A stretch of DNA of 64,000 nucleotides from Balaenoptera acutorostrata (GCF_949987535.1 NC_080066.1:131792335-131856334), one strand, 5' to 3'; numbered from the stretch's first letter, positions 22,756-34,889 are shown. Numbers and translations are program-made. The notes: generated from the letters alone by a model not told the origin.

Positions 22756-23059
22756 AACATTTAAAAATAGAAGGCCAGCTTCTCCATATCTATAGAAGTG
22801 ATTCTTTAAATGAATATAAATGATCAGATATTATTTTAATTACACTGCTCTTTTCTGGGAGGAGATAATTGCCATGCAAGTGAAAACAAAAGAAAAAAAT
22901 TTAAATACTTTCCTGCTTTTTTTTTTTTGAGTAGAGAACTAAGTCTACCAAATTAACTCAACCACACGCTATGTCAACAGTTTCTACTGTCTTGCTTTAA
23001 AGACTTTGCAAGTGTTACACATTTTCACTTTTAAAAGGCTGAATCCAAAAGTCTTTGCT

Positions 23060-23400
23060 ACTGTGATTTTTTAAAATTTTATATATAATTTTATTAAAAA
23101 ATAAGTTCACAGTAGAAAACTTGGAAATTGCTATGAAGGCAGAAAACAAATGCCATCCTAAAGTAAATATTCAGAAATCACTGTTTACATTGCTATATTT
23201 TCTTTCAGGCTATTTTTCTAGGCCTAAACATGTTTTGTTCTTTGAACAAAATTAAGATTTTGCTCTATACAGTTTGGAGCCCTAGATTCTTCTCACTTCA
23301 TATTACATCATCCTATTTCTGTAACATTAAGATTAAAATACATTATTTTTAATGGCTGCATCATATTTTAACATTCATTTTTTGAAACATTTTCTTCACT
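23060..23400 (-). repeat. Old L1M 3' fragment
   Basis: 'ttattaaaaaataagttcacagtagaaaacttggaaa' and 'taatggctgcatcatattttaacattc' (23351-23377) resemble the reverse of old L1M 3' regions. Confidence 0.5.
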
Positions 23401-23859
23401 TGGCTGGGACATCTCTCTCTCGGTTATCCTGAGAATCTTCTAAATCTCTTTTGTGGAAGATCTTCATCTCTCCAATTCCTAACAGTGGGAGGTGCCCCAG
23501 AGCTCAGTCCTAAGGCCTCAGGCCTCCTCCCTTCCCCAGGTGCATTCACTTGCCAGATGATCCCATCAAGTACCATGGCCTCAAATATCATTGATCCACT
23601 GCCAGCTCCCAAATTCTAGCCTCAACACTAGACACACGTACAGCTGCCTATTTGCCACCTCCACTTAGATGACTAATGGACATAGTCAGCTTAATATGCC
23701 TAAAGCTAAACTCCTAATGAACCTGCACCCCAGGTTCCCCATCTCGGCAAATGGCAACCCCATCCCTGAGCTGCTCACGCCATGTCTGAGGTTTTCTCTG
23801 ACTCTTATATCACACATCCAACCCTTCAGCAAATCCTAACATCACTAAACGAATCATGG

Positions 23860-23960
23860 GAATCATTTCACCATGAGTGTAAGTCCAATAATTATGCTGT
23901 ACACCTTATACAATGCTGTATGTCAATTACATCTCAATGAAACGGGAAGAAAAAAGAAGA
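23860..23960 (+). repeat. L1 3' end scrap
   Basis: 'ataattatgctgtacaccttatacaatgctgtatgtcaattacatctcaatgaaac' is the last 60 bp of an L1 3' UTR. Confidence 0.65.
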
Positions 23961-24332
23961 CCAAAGCTAGAGTAGGGGATAATGTCATACCAAGATGAGG
24001 ACCAAACACTAATAAATCACCTAAGGAAAAGCAGTCCTTGTGATGTGGAAAGCTATAAGAATTCAATCAGATTGCTTTTTTCTTAAAAATAACCTCTCAT
24101 TTGAAAAGTCATCTATCATTATTTTTTGATAATAATAATCTGATTTCTTGATACTGGGATTAGTTTTCACATGTATTAGATTTTCCATGTTACACAAGCT
24201 CAAACTTGTGGTTTGACTTCACGTGACATCAGTGATTGAGGTAGGCATCTTCTCTTTTAAGTGTAAACCTTTCAGTCTATGTGCATAAAAACAAACAGCA
24301 ATAGTAAACAGAGTTACTGCTAACATTTTATT

Positions 24333-24962
24333 TTATTTTTTAAAATTTTTATTGAAATATAGTTGATTTACAATGTTATGTTAGTTTCAGGTGTACAGTG
24401 AAGTGATTCAGTTATACACATATATAAATATATATATTCTTTTTTTATGTTCTCTTCCATTATAGGTTATTACAAGATATTGGGTATATTTCCCTGTGCT
24501 ATACAGTAGGTCCTTGTTGGTTATCTACTTTATATATAGCAGTGTTTATGTTTTAATCCCAAACTCCTAATTTATCTCTCATCCCCCTTCCCTTTGGTAA
24601 CCATAAGTTTATTTTCTATGTCTGTGAGTCTATTTCTGTTTTGTAAATAAGTTCATTTGTATCCTTTTTTATATTCCACATATAAGTGATATCATATGAT
24701 ATTTGTCTTTCTCTGCCTGGCTTACTTCACATAGTTTGATAATCTCTAGGTCCATCCATGTTGCTGCAAAAGGCATTATTTCATTCTTTTTTATGGCTAA
24801 CATTCCATTGTATATATGTACCACATCTTCTTTATCCATTCATCTGTCGATGGACACTTAGGTTGCTTCCATGTCTTGGCTATTGTAAATAGTGCTGCAA
24901 TGAACATTGGGGTGCATGTATCTTTTCAAATTATATTCTTCTTCGGATATATGCCCAGGAGT
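24333..24962 (-). mobile_element. L1 3' UTR and ORF2 C-terminal end
   Basis: Minus-strand L1 starts with 'tttattgaaatatagttgatttacaatgttatg' (24348-24380) and runs leftward from ORF2 C-terminal codons near 24960. 'tattccacatataagtgatatcatatgatatttg' is 3' UTR. 'tccattcatctgtcgatggacacttaggttgcttccatg' is ORF2. It is 5' truncated, and target-site repeats were not found. Confidence 0.9.
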
Positions 24963-25139
24963 ATTTTAAACAGTCACAAAAGAAACCATCTGGAAGTAAT
25001 GCTGAAAGAATTTCAGAATGTTTGCTTATTTTTAAAAATTTCTGTATCCTCGTATATAATCTGGTGAATGAATTTTATTATGAAACCTTATTATTTTAAA
25101 AGATAATTTCTGGATTTCCATAAACTCTCTCTTGATTAA

Positions 25140-25664
25140 AAAAAAAGTCCTACCAGTTCTCTAGTCTGCCTTTCAAGTATGTCCAGAATCTGATGAAAGT
25201 CACCTCTCATTTCACCTTTGCTGCAGCCACTCTGGCCCACACCATCATTCAACCTCTTGGTTGAATGATTTCAGTAGCCACCTAATGGGTCTTATCCTGA
25301 TTCTATCCTGGCCCCATGACAGTTAAGACTCGAAAGGATTCTAATCTCACTGCTATTTAAAAGCCACCATGTTCCATCACTGCTTCTATCCCCACCTCTC
25401 TGGCCCTCATCCACTCTGCTCCGGCCGCACATGCATCTAGCTTGCTCTCCCCTTGGCGCTTTGCTTGGCTGTGTCCTCACCTGATATGTTTCCCTGCAGA
25501 TAGCTGCCTGTCCCTCCTTGCTTCAAGTATATGTTCAAATACCATTTTATCTGTGAGGCTCTCCCTGAGTAATCTTTATAAAGAGCATTCTCTCTACCCA
25601 ATACTCTCTCCCCACACTCTTATTTGTTTTTATTTTTCTCCATATTGCTTTTTCTATGTATTTT
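25140..25664 (+). repeat. LINE/L2, part 1 of a split copy
   Basis: Plus-strand L2 ORF2 end: 'tgctgcagccactctggcccac' (25219-25240), 'tgcctgtccctccttgcttcaagtatatgttcaaataccattttatctgtgaggctctccctgag' (25505-25569). It is cut at 25665 by an LTR and resumes at 26146. An 11-bp perfect hairpin lies at 25244-25269. Confidence 0.85.
25244..25269. repeat. Perfect 11-bp inverted repeat, 4-nt loop
   Basis: Arms atcattcaacc (25244-25254) and ggttgaatgat (25259-25269) are exact reverse complements around the loop tctt. The structure lies inside the L2 fragment. Confidence 0.9.
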
Positions 25665-26145
25665 GCATATGTATTAGTTTCCTAAGGCTGCTATAACAAA
25701 GTACCACAAACTGGGTGGCTTGAAAAACATAAATTTATTCTCTCCCAGTTCTAGAGTCTAGAAGTCTGGCATCAAGGTGTGGGCAGAGTTGATTCCTTCC
25801 GAGGGTCTGAGAAAATATCTGTTCATTGCCTCTGTCCTAGCTTCTGGTGATGGCCGGCAATCCTTTTGCATTCCATGGTTTATACTCTGGTTTATATTTC
25901 CATGGTTTATATTCATGGTTTCAAACTCTGCCTCCATCTTCACATGGCTGTTTTCCCTCTGTGTCTCTCACTTCTTCATGTAAAGATGCCGTCCTATTGG
26001 ATTAAGGGGCCACCCTGCTGTAGTATGACCTCAATTTAATGTAACTAATTCCATCTGCAATGATCCTATTTCCAAATAAGGTCAATTCTGAGTTAGGATT
26101 TCAACACATCTTTTTTGGGAACACAATTCAGCCCATAATAGCATA
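25665..26145 (-). mobile_element. Solo MaLR LTR with 5-bp TSD, inside L2
   Basis: The LTR (25670-26140) reads on the plus strand as reverse MaLR: 'tgtattagtttcctaaggctgctataac' at its start and 'cacaattcagcccataata' at its end. The host duplication gcata is exact at 25665-25669 and 26141-26145, the 5-bp length expected for ERVL-MaLR integration. An internal motif, 'ccatggtttata(t/c)', is locally reiterated at 25875-25922. No internal viral genes remain. Confidence 0.92.
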
Positions 26146-26292
26146 CAATGTATTTACTCGTTTATTTGATTGGCACCTGTATTTACCCACCAAAATGCAA
26201 GCTATTTCTGTTCACTAATATGTCCTTCATGCATCAAATGGTACCTGGGACAGAGTAAGAACTCAATAAATATTTTTAAAAGGAATGAATGA
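26146..26292 (+). repeat. LINE/L2, part 2 with 3' terminus
   Basis: The L2 3' UTR resumes after the LTR ('ccaccaaaatgcaagctatttctg', 26189-26212). It ends in the L2 tail 'acagagtaagaactcaataaa' and 'aggaatgaatga'. Confidence 0.82.
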
Positions 26293-26889
26293 CCATAAAT
26301 ATGACATTTTCTAATCTTTTCTCAACTTCTTGCTAATTAAATAATGTTGTGATGAAAATTTTTATAAATAATTTTCATCTGCTTCTTGAATTGTTTCCTT
26401 GGGTGTACTTCCAGAGATGGATAAAATCCAATCTATCATCCCTTATTCCAGTGCTGGTCCATACTGAATTAACAGGGAACCCTTATTCATTCAGATATTA
26501 CTATTATTTTTTAATTTGTGAAGGAAATTTGAAGGAAAGAATGCTCTGGTTCATTGTGTTAAATGTTTGATAAGTAAATTAAGGGTTGAGTCAGAGTTTT
26601 AGTGAACAGTAACACACACACCCCCCACCCCCGCTTGCTCTGACACACTGCTGAGTTTCCCACCCTGGGCCAATCATAAGATCTGCCGATTCTGTACCTG
26701 TGTCTGGGCTGCTGAAGAAAAATCACTAACCACAGAGATTAGTGCCATTACTCATTTATTTTATGTAATCTAATCTCATTCAGGTCTCACGTTGCCTGGT
26801 CGTTTTTCTTCATGCCCCTGGTTGGCTCTCTTTCCGATTCTCCACAGTGCTCGGTTCAATTTTCTTCTACCCTCTTCTATTTCTTTCTA

Positions 26890-27142
26890 CCCTCTTGAGG
26901 ACTCTCTTCTTGGCTTGTAGACAGCCATCATCTCCCTGTCCTCACATGGTGGAGAGAGAGAGAGAGCAAGCTCTCTGGTATCTCTCCATATAAGGGCACT
27001 AATTTCATCATGAGAGCCCCTCCCTCATGACCTCAACTAAACCTAATTACCTCCCAAGGGCTCCATCCCAAATACAATAACATTGGGGATATGGGCTTCA
27101 ACATATGAATTTTGTAGAGGACACAATTCAGTCCATAGCACT
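26890..27142 (-). repeat. MaLR LTR fragment
   Basis: 'ctcttcttggcttgtagacagccatcatctccctgtcctcacatgg' (26904-26949), 'cctcatgacctcaactaaacctaattacctcccaa' and 'gggcttcaacatatgaattttg' are reverse MaLR LTR blocks. It ends with 'cacaattcagtccatagca'. The right-hand portion is missing or diverged. A short GA run (26953-26966) is included. Confidence 0.75.
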
Positions 27143-27284
27143 GACTATTCCTTAATTGATTCTATTTCCCAAGAGTCTATCCTTGGTTCTCCCCTCTTCT
27201 CATGCTATATGTTCTCATGACTTCAGAAAATCTAATGCTGGTTCTCAACTCTGTATCACCATGTTTTTGCTACGTTTTAAGTTA

Positions 27285-27330
27285 TTTATATATCTATATC
27301 AATATCTATATCTATGTATATGTAGATATT
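27285..27330. repeat. Degenerate (TATCTA)n run
   Basis: About 45 bp of imperfect TATATC/TATCTA units. Confidence 0.8.
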
Positions 27331-27399
27331 TTTCCCCCCACCTAGGAGTTGGTTTACCTTTTCCTTCAAGTTTTTACATGGTTTCATAGTTACAGTTAA

Positions 27400-27640
27400 T
27401 GGCTAATGATAAAAATGTTCACTGAACACCTATTATTGGGAATTTAGATTGTTTCTGATTTGGGGGTATTATAAACAATACTATAACATATTTTCAAACA
27501 TATATTTTTTTCTCTCATGTTCTTTTTCCATAGGGTAAATTCTCAAGAGTCAAAGGCTTTCAAAAAGTCAAAGAGATTAAATATTTTTATAGTGTTTGAT
27601 ATATATGTCCCTCATTTGAATCACATGGCCTGAAGGAGAT
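27400..27640 (-). repeat. Probable old L1M fragment
   Basis: 'taatgataaaaatgttcactgaacacctattattgggaatttagattgtttctgatttg' and 'cataacatattttcaaacatat'-type order resemble the reversed 3' part of old L1M. The match is diverged. Confidence 0.4.
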
Positions 27641-28738
27641 ATTCATACATTTTTAAAGACCATTCACCTACACATCCATCTTTTAAGAAAAATGGCCTCC
27701 CAACTTTTTGCTATTGTTATAATCACTAACTAGTTCTTGTTCTCTTAGAGAATGGAGCCTAGTATTAACTGGCTACCACCTACTGGGCCAGATTCAGAAA
27801 CTGAAAGCCATGCTATATGCGCTGTGTGTGAGGGAACCAATCACCTTTGGGAGATTGGGAGAGATTGTACCCATTAAGTCCCTCAATACCATGCAATGCT
27901 AAATGGCCGAATCAAATCCCTATTCTAAAAAGTATTTATAAATATGAGATGATCAAAGAGAACATTGAAGGTTGTTGCTTTGTCTAGAGTAATAGTAAGC
28001 AAATGGCACTAACTATTAATGAAGCTGCACATTACAGTTGGTCCTGAGTATCTAGGCTGCTGGTGGATAATGCACCCCCCTCCATTTTGCTGAACCTTCC
28101 CATGTTTCTCTGCAATAAACTTTTTTGTTTGTTAATAGTTGGTGCACAGATCCTCCTTATAACCCTGAAGGACTTGACTAGAAAAGCCAGTACACTACCA
28201 CTTTACAGAAGGGACGTACCCCTTGACAATCTCACCAGTGGTAATGTCTGTGGGTCACCTGGGTCACAACAACTTATCCACTCTGGAGGTTGTCATGAAA
28301 ACATTTTCTGGGGGGTTCAGTTCAATAATTGTAAAATGGTAGCTTAGGGTTGATTTATTTGATTACTAGTTTGAAAATCTCAGTGTTTAAATGGTCCTTA
28401 GTTATTGTAAATCAAGTTCACTAATAAAGAATCTGGCCTATGGAAAGTTAATCATTAGCGTTCTGTTCTAAACAATATTCTTCATTTGCTGGGAATTCAT
28501 CTAATATTGATCTCAAATTGTTTAGTATGAAATCACAGAATGACCGTAGACACAAAAGTCCTCAGACTTATAGAACTTGAGGCTCCACATTGTCTACTTG
28601 AATCTCTCATTTGATTTCTGTTATGGCTGGTTGTTTGAGCTGTGGCCAACTGGAATGCTTTCATGTTCCTGTGTAGTACTAACCCCTATGCAGAAGATAG
28701 CAGTCATCGGTTAAATAAATCAGTTAAGAAGAGAACAC
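27641..28738. other. Single-copy DNA, no feature recognised
   Basis: No gene recognised. 28090-28130 contains 'tctctgcaataaacttttttg', which resembles the polyadenylation region of an LTR, but surrounding LTR structure is not visible. Confidence 0.35.
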
Positions 28739-28739
28739 T

Positions 28740-29278
28740 GGAACCTGTAGTAGGCACAAGTTTAAGGTGAGCCCCAATGAGTCACATCCTTGTATAATTC
28801 CCTCCCCTTGAATGCTGTGAATTGCTTTTAGCAAATCGGATATGGCAAAGGGGATGGGATAGTCACTCCCATGGTTATGTTATTGTTATACAAGAGTCCA
28901 CAGTAGCAGACTGGAGAAAGAGAGTCTCCTCTGGCCTTGAAGAAGGAAGCTACCACATGGCAATGAACTGCAGGCAGCCTCTAAAGGCTCAGAGCGGCCC
29001 CCAGCTGAGAGCCGGCGGAAAAACAGGGACCTCAGTCTTACAGCTGCAAGGAACCAAATTCTGCCAAAAACCATGTGAGTAACCATACCACCCCAAACTC
29101 CAGAAAGGCACACAACTAGGCTGACACCTGAATTGCAGCCTTGAGAGACCCTGAGCCGAGGACCCAGTTTAGCCATGCCTCGTCTCCTGACCTACAGGAA
29201 CTGAGATGATAAATGGGGGTTATTTTAAGCCACTAAGTTGGTAGTAATTTGTTACTCAGCAACAGAAAATTAATACAG
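28740..29278 (+). mobile_element. MLT1-type LTR (ERVL-MaLR)
   Basis: Ordered MLT1 blocks are present: 'gtgagccccaatgagtcacatcc' (28767-28789), 'tttagcaaatcggatatggcaaaggggatgggat', 'cagcctctaaaggctcagagcgg' (28976-28998), 'gagagaccctgagccgaggaccca' (29142-29165) and the ending 'ttattttaagccactaagttgg'. It closes in 'aaaattaataca'. It is solo, with no coding content. Confidence 0.85.
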
Positions 29279-29289
29279 TCTCCTTCTCA

Positions 29290-29495
29290 GGGTAGTATGT
29301 AAGAGGGTGGGTTTAAATCTCAGCTCTTCTATTCATTAGCTATTCAGCCTTAGCAAATTATTTAACCTCTCTGAGCCTCTGAATTTAACTATAAAAATAG
29401 TACCTATTTCAGGGTGTTGAGGATTGAATGAAATAATGCATGTAAGTCACTTTGGATGGTACCCAACGCATAGTAAGTTCTTAACAAATGTTTTT
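29290..29495 (+). repeat. SINE/MIR
   Basis: 'gggtttaaatctcagctcttctattcattagctattcagccttagcaaattatttaacctctctgagcctc' (29309-29379) and 'aacgcatagtaagttcttaac' cover MIR from B box to tail. Confidence 0.85.
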
Positions 29496-29499
29496 TCTT

Positions 29500-30635
29500 G
29501 CGAGCAGAAGCTGGATATTTTTAGTTTCATAATGCTGAACATTTTCATTATTTCTTTCCTCCATGTACTCCATGTTTTGAATATTTTTGTCCATTATGTT
29601 AATTTAGTTTACTAAGTAATAATTCACCTTCCCATCTATTTCTAATTAATCAGCTACACAGAACTTGTGATCAGCTTGAGATATTCTAGATAGAATAATT
29701 ATAATTAATGTAATTTGGCTAAAAGCAAAGACATCTGGTGTTACAGTTAATGCAATTTCCATTAGCTTTTGAAATATTAAGAATGAGTGGTTGAACCGTG
29801 TTAAACCACTAGATTGGAACCAAAATGAAGTTGATTGATGGTAGATAGACATTGGGTGACTTTCTGAAGTTAAGCAAGGTAAGCATGCTTTCCCTTTATA
29901 AGCTACCATATTTGCTCCGGTATTGTTGGGTGGGTGAAATTGGTGGAAAGAAAACTTTAAGTCCAAGTGAAAGGAGAAAGTGCCAAGAAAGGAAAAGAAA
30001 GACCTTAGATACAATATTAAAATTATTTAGGTACTTAATGCCTGGAAATTAATTTAAAAATTGTGAAAATTTTAGGAATTGTGCAGTGTCAATATTAGAG
30101 TTATGGTAAAGTGAATAAATACATTCTATTGGTGTTCTGTATTTTTATTTAAATGTTCTCATTTTACAATTTATTTTGTGTACAGCACTCATATTTGAGG
30201 TATGATTGCTACTCTTTCACTAGTGCTTTATTGCCTTTTTGAATATTATCTTAAAAACTACATTTCATTGTATTATTTGTATCAAGGCCTAATACATTCA
30301 GTTTTTTAGCTGAACACTTTCCAAGTTGATTACAGACTTAATAGGCATTTGTATTTAATAGAAGTTTCTTCTTTAAGCTTTAAGTTAAACTTAAGTTTAG
30401 TCTTTTTTTTTCTTTCAGTTTCTGTAAGCTTCTTTTACACAAGCCTAGCTAGAATTCTGTTAAACAGAAATAGCTATGTTATAAGGAATTGTTTCATCTA
30501 GTCTAAAAATATATTAATTTTTTTAATGCAGAAAAAAAATAAAGCTTAAGAAGTACATATGAAAAGTCAAGTTTAAATACATAGAATTTTCCAGTTTGTA
30601 CTCTGTATATACTTGGAAAAACACCAGTTCAGCAA
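29500..30635. other. AT-rich single-copy DNA
   Basis: AT-rich, low-repeat stretch with poly-pyrimidine and AT palindromic patches near 30375-30410. No exon is identified. Such repeat-poor AT-rich blocks can hold conserved non-coding elements, but conservation cannot be judged from one sequence. Confidence 0.35.
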
Positions 30636-30710
30636 TACAACACACATATAACACATGCAGCAGACACAATATACACAGCACCCACCGTGCACACACACAA
30701 AACACACAGA
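30636..30710. repeat. CA-rich low-complexity tract
   Basis: Degenerate (CA)n-like sequence with ACAC blocks through 'gtgcacacacacaaaacacac'. Confidence 0.75.
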
Positions 30711-32358
30711 TGGCAACCCACATTAGCATATTAAAGGCTCTGAGAAGTCTTGCACGAGAAAACTACTGAACTTTGTTTAATCGTGTTTTCCTGAAATTAA
30801 TCTCAGAATCCTTTCTCCCTCTCCCCACAAGTAACCCTGACTCCTGATGACTTAGTGCTCCCTGGCACACACTTTGGGAATGACTGCTCCAGGAGATTTT
30901 CCTCCAAGGAGTTAACTATTATATAGGATGCCATGAGATGACCCCAAATTTATGGGTGGAAGATACACACCACCACTGACATAACCAACAAATGAGAAAC
31001 AGCACCTCCAAACTATGTAGAGAACGTTGAGGATTGTGGCAGGTACTGAAAACTGTGTTACTTCCTTCTAGAGTTCAGGTTCTTCCTTTCATGTACAGAT
31101 AAAGCCAGGTTTGGCAGTCACTGTACTGCCGTTTTCCACTCACATAGGTAGAGAGGTCCTGTTGGGCATCAAAGATGGTCATCTTCCTGCAAACTGGGTC
31201 AGTAACCCAAAGACGGGAGTCTCCCTCACTGGTCCTATCAGCAGACTTTGAGCTGACAGCATGATTTGGAGCACTATGCTTTCTGCATTCCTGACCCAGA
31301 CGGCCAAAGGCAACTCCTTATCAGCTCATACCCCACTCTGTTTATTTCAAGGAGAATCAGAGAGGAATATATTTCAACATTTCAGGAACGCACAGTAGGG
31401 CATCTGGAGAGTGCTTACTCTGAAGAGTAAAAAGGTTTTGTCTTCATAAGGAAACTTGGACATTTGCTGTCAGGATGCCAGACCACAATTCTGTATAAGC
31501 TCTCCTTAAGGTTTAACTGACAATTGCTCAGTTTAATTGACAGGGACATTTTATTGCTGAAGTGAGAATAAAAGGTCCGCAGTGTCTAATGAGTTAATAT
31601 TTACGTTTTGAATAAAACCATGATTTGCACAGAGTGGCTTCTACTTTATTTAAAAAGTCAAATATTTTGGCAACTCCTAGATAAGCCTTTTATTAGTAAA
31701 TTACCTATTTATTAAGGTACAGAGCAATGAAAGAACTTGCTAAAAAAATACGTATATTGATTCAGTTCACTCAACATTTGAATGCATGCAAAGTATTTTG
31801 CTGTGCACTTTGCCTATCTATGTGCTCCGTAGCAGGAAGTAAATACAGGATACCTCATTCTTCCAAGATAATTTCTACACATCGAGGGTCTTATTTGATG
31901 GGTATTTGCAGACTGAATACACCCAAGAGTCAACCTGTCTTTCTTCTCAAACATGTAGAACTACTAATGAGGCTGGAAAATGGCAAATAGCACTAATGTA
32001 GGACAGTTGCATAGGAATTTTAAAATGTGAAAGGACAACATCTATTCAGAAATTAGTTTATGATAAAATGAAAAGATTTCTCTGTCACTAATGCTGAACT
32101 GACATTTTCACAAGCTTCTTCTAGCCTCTTTAGTCTAGTGTTTTGAATTGAAACATCAGATCCAGTACTTTGAAAAACACACATGGTTGAAGAAGCTGCA
32201 TTGCTGATAGGGTATTTCTGCCCTATCAAAAGTGCAGAGACAAGAGCTTCCTTAACCCTTTGACTTGAGATCATTTCTAGAGACTTAGGTCATTTCCAGA
32301 GTCTCAGGTCTAGGTGCTGGGATTCAGAGGGCTGCCTTTTAATTGTCAGAGGGTGGGT
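30711..32358. other. Single-copy DNA, no feature recognised
   Basis: Repeat-poor region. Frames at 31727-31990 (plus, 87 codons) and 32053-32274 (minus, 73 codons) show no domain or splice context I trust. Confidence 0.4.
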
Positions 32359-32363
32359 TGCAA

Positions 32364-32749
32364 TGGTTAATTTTATGTGTCAACTTGGCTAGGCCACAAT
32401 ACCTAAATATTTGATCAAATATTAATCTAGGCATTTCTGTGAAGGTTTTTTTTAGATGAGATTAACATTTAAATCAGTAGCTTTGACTAAAGCAGATTGC
32501 CTTCCATCATGTGGGTCGGTCTTGTCCAATCAGTTGAAGACCTTAGTTGAAAAAGACTGATCTCTCCAGAAGAGGGGAGAATCCTGCAACAACATCTGCT
32601 TTCCCTGGGTCTCTAGCTTGCCAGCCTGTCCTGCAGATTTTGGACTTGCCAGCATCCATAATCATGTGAGCCAATTCCTTAAAATAAATCTCTCTCTATA
32701 TATACACATTCTATTGGTTCTGTTTCTTTGGAGAACGTTGACTAAAACA
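32364..32749 (+). mobile_element. ERVL-class LTR (MLT2-like, family uncertain)
   Basis: The sequence starts 'tggttaattttatgtgtcaacttggctaggcc', passes 'agatgagattaacatttaaatcagtagc' and 'ccaatcagttgaagacctta', and ends 'gtgagccaattccttaaaataaatctctctctatatatac', 'tctattggttctgtttctttggagaac', 'actaaaaca'. This is a well-known mammalian LTR pattern. I am confident of the LTR class but not the exact family name. Target-site repeats are not obvious. Confidence 0.75.
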
Positions 32750-33344
32750 TGGCTGGAACCTTTAATCTGCCTCATGGTCAAACTCATGAGTGGCTTCATC
32801 AAAGCAATGAGGGATGTCAAGGGAGACTTTGGGCAATCTGTCTTGGTCCCCCAATTTGGCTTTGTTTTTTCCTGGATTTCTGCCTCTGGATACCTCCCTG
32901 AAAACCCTGGGACTCTCCTTCAGACTGGCCCCTTATATACCAGCTGACTCTGCCCTTTGAGTAACAAACTAGTCTCCCTTATACTACCTGCATCTGAGCC
33001 CCTTGACATTTTTCTCTCCAGCTTAAATTACATGTGGCATGCTCCTAACTTTGTACAACTGAAGAATCTATTTGGAATTTAAACAGTAATCAAATCTGAG
33101 TTCTAATGTCATACAAGGTTAATCAATTCATAGTTTAGGGCTCAAACAGCATTTTCTTGTACTTGTCCTGTTTTGTCAAAATGCCATTTTATACATTTTT
33201 TGTGTATTTCCGTTCATCGATTTCCACTAGATCCTTTACTGGAGGAGCGGACTATAAAACACCTAACTCCTGGTGTCATTTGTGTGAATACAATATTATA
33301 TGTAGATGACCTAACTCTGAATGGTGGTCATACAATTATTATAG
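32750..33344. other. Single-copy DNA, no feature recognised
   Basis: No repeat or exon recognised between the LTR and the following MIR. Confidence 0.4.
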
Positions 33345-33505
33345 TTATAATGCTCATGTTTACTGAGTACTTATTATGTGCCAGGCACATAGTACCTTTG
33401 TTTACAGGTACTAAGCCCTTTAATCCTCACAACAGCCCTAACTGAGGTAAGTGCTGTTATTAGCCCCGTTTTGCAGATGAGGAAACTGAACTTCATGAAA
33501 TGGAA
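33345..33505 (-). repeat. SINE/MIR fragment
   Basis: Reverse MIR tail and core: 'tttactgagtacttattatgtgccaggcacatagtac', 'ctttaatcctcacaacagcccta' and 'ttttgcagatgaggaaactgaac'. The tRNA-like half is missing. Confidence 0.88.
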
Positions 33506-33983
33506 CTATAAACAGCCAAAGGTCCTGTGATTGTTCCACTGTACTTGTTGGGAGGCATTCCTGATGGCCTTGGAGATTTCCTCTTCTGCTTTCATCCACA
33601 AGTGCACACAGCATAGCTATCCTCTAAGCCTGCCTGTGAGGACACTACCCTGAGTAGCAGGGCAGATGGCTCTTTGCTTCCTACCAGAGAGCAGAGCTCT
33701 CCCGGCTGATTCTCTTTTCCGAAGTTGCTGTGGTTTCCATTCTAGTGTCTGATTTGTCATGATTCCCATTTTTTCTACCCCGCCCCCAAGTGACCCTTAT
33801 TTTGCTGAGTTGCTGTATCCTGTCCCTTCTCCAGCGAGTCTCAGTAAATCTCCCTGTGGGCTCAGCATGCTGGAGGCTGCAGCTCCAGCAGAGAGCCTGC
33901 GCTTCACCTCAGCTTCTTGGTCTGACCTGTCCTGCAAGACTGCAGGCTCTGGAGAGTGGAGGTTTCCTGTCCATACAAAGAAT

Positions 33984-34888
33984 ACACTGCTTCCCATGAA
34001 AAGATGCTCAACATTGCTAATTATTAGAGAAATGCAAATCAAAACCACAATGAAGTATCACCTCACACAGGTCAGAATGGCCATGACCAAAAAGTCTACA
34101 AATAACAAATGCTGGAGAGGGTATGAAGAAAAGGGAACCCTCCTACACTGTTGGAGGGAATGTAAGTCGATACAACCACTATGGAGGTCCCTTAAAAAAC
34201 TAAAAATAGAGCTAACATATGATCTAGCAATCCCACTCCTGGGCATATATCCAGAAAAGACGAAAACTCTAATTTGAAAAGATACATGCACCCCAATGTT
34301 CATAACAGCACTATTTACAATAGCCAAGACATGGAAACAACCCAAGCGCCCATTAACAGACGATTGGCTTAAGAAGATGTAGTATACATACACAATGGAA
34401 TATTACTAAGTCATAAAAAAGAATGAAATATTGCCATTTGCAGTAACATGGATGGACCTAGAGATATTATACTTAATGAAGTAAGTCAGACAGAGGAAGA
34501 CAAATATTATATGATATCACTTATATGTGGAATCTAAAAAAATAATACAAATGAATCTATATACAAAACAGAAACAGACTCAAAGACCTAGAAAAAAATT
34601 TATGGTTACCAAAGGGGAAAGGGATGGGGGAGGGATAAATTAGGAGTATGGGATTAACAGATACAAACTACTATACACAAAATAGAGAAGCAAAAAGGAT
34701 TTACTGTACAGCACATGGAATTATATTCACTATCTTCTAATAACCTATAATGGAAAAAAATCTGAAAAAAATATAAGTGAATCACTTTGCTGTATACCAG
34801 AAACTAACATGTTGTAAATCAACTATACATCAATTAAAAAATAAATAAAAATAAAACCAATGAAAACAAACAAAAACACACTGCCTCC
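33984..34888 (+). mobile_element. Short young L1 with near-perfect TSD
   Basis: Direct repeats acactgcttcc (33984-33994) and acactgcctcc (34878-34888) differ at one base and bracket an 883-bp, heavily 5'-truncated plus-strand L1. It begins in the ORF2 C-terminal region, includes the 3' UTR ('ggtttactgtacagcac'-type block near 34698), and ends in 'aatcaactatacatcaatt' plus an A-rich tail. Confidence 0.92.
33996..34277 (+). pseudogene. L1 ORF2 C-terminal remnant
   Basis: The frame translates to the L1 ORF2 C-terminal region, including the cysteine-rich motif ([18 protein letters not shown]), so one motif cysteine is replaced by tyrosine. It stops at 34277, well before the normal C-terminus. 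The apparent 172-codon frame starting at 33759 is a chance fusion of host DNA to this remnant. Confidence 0.85.
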
Positions 34889-34889
34889 T

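Noticed and set aside
28090..28130. Possible LTR polyadenylation region (caataaac)
   Set aside because: No LTR start, TATA box or family match around it. The motif alone is common.
33759..34277. 172-codon plus-strand open frame
   Set aside because: The right half is L1 ORF2 C-terminus starting exactly after the TSD at 33994. The left half is host DNA. It is a chance fusion, not a gene.
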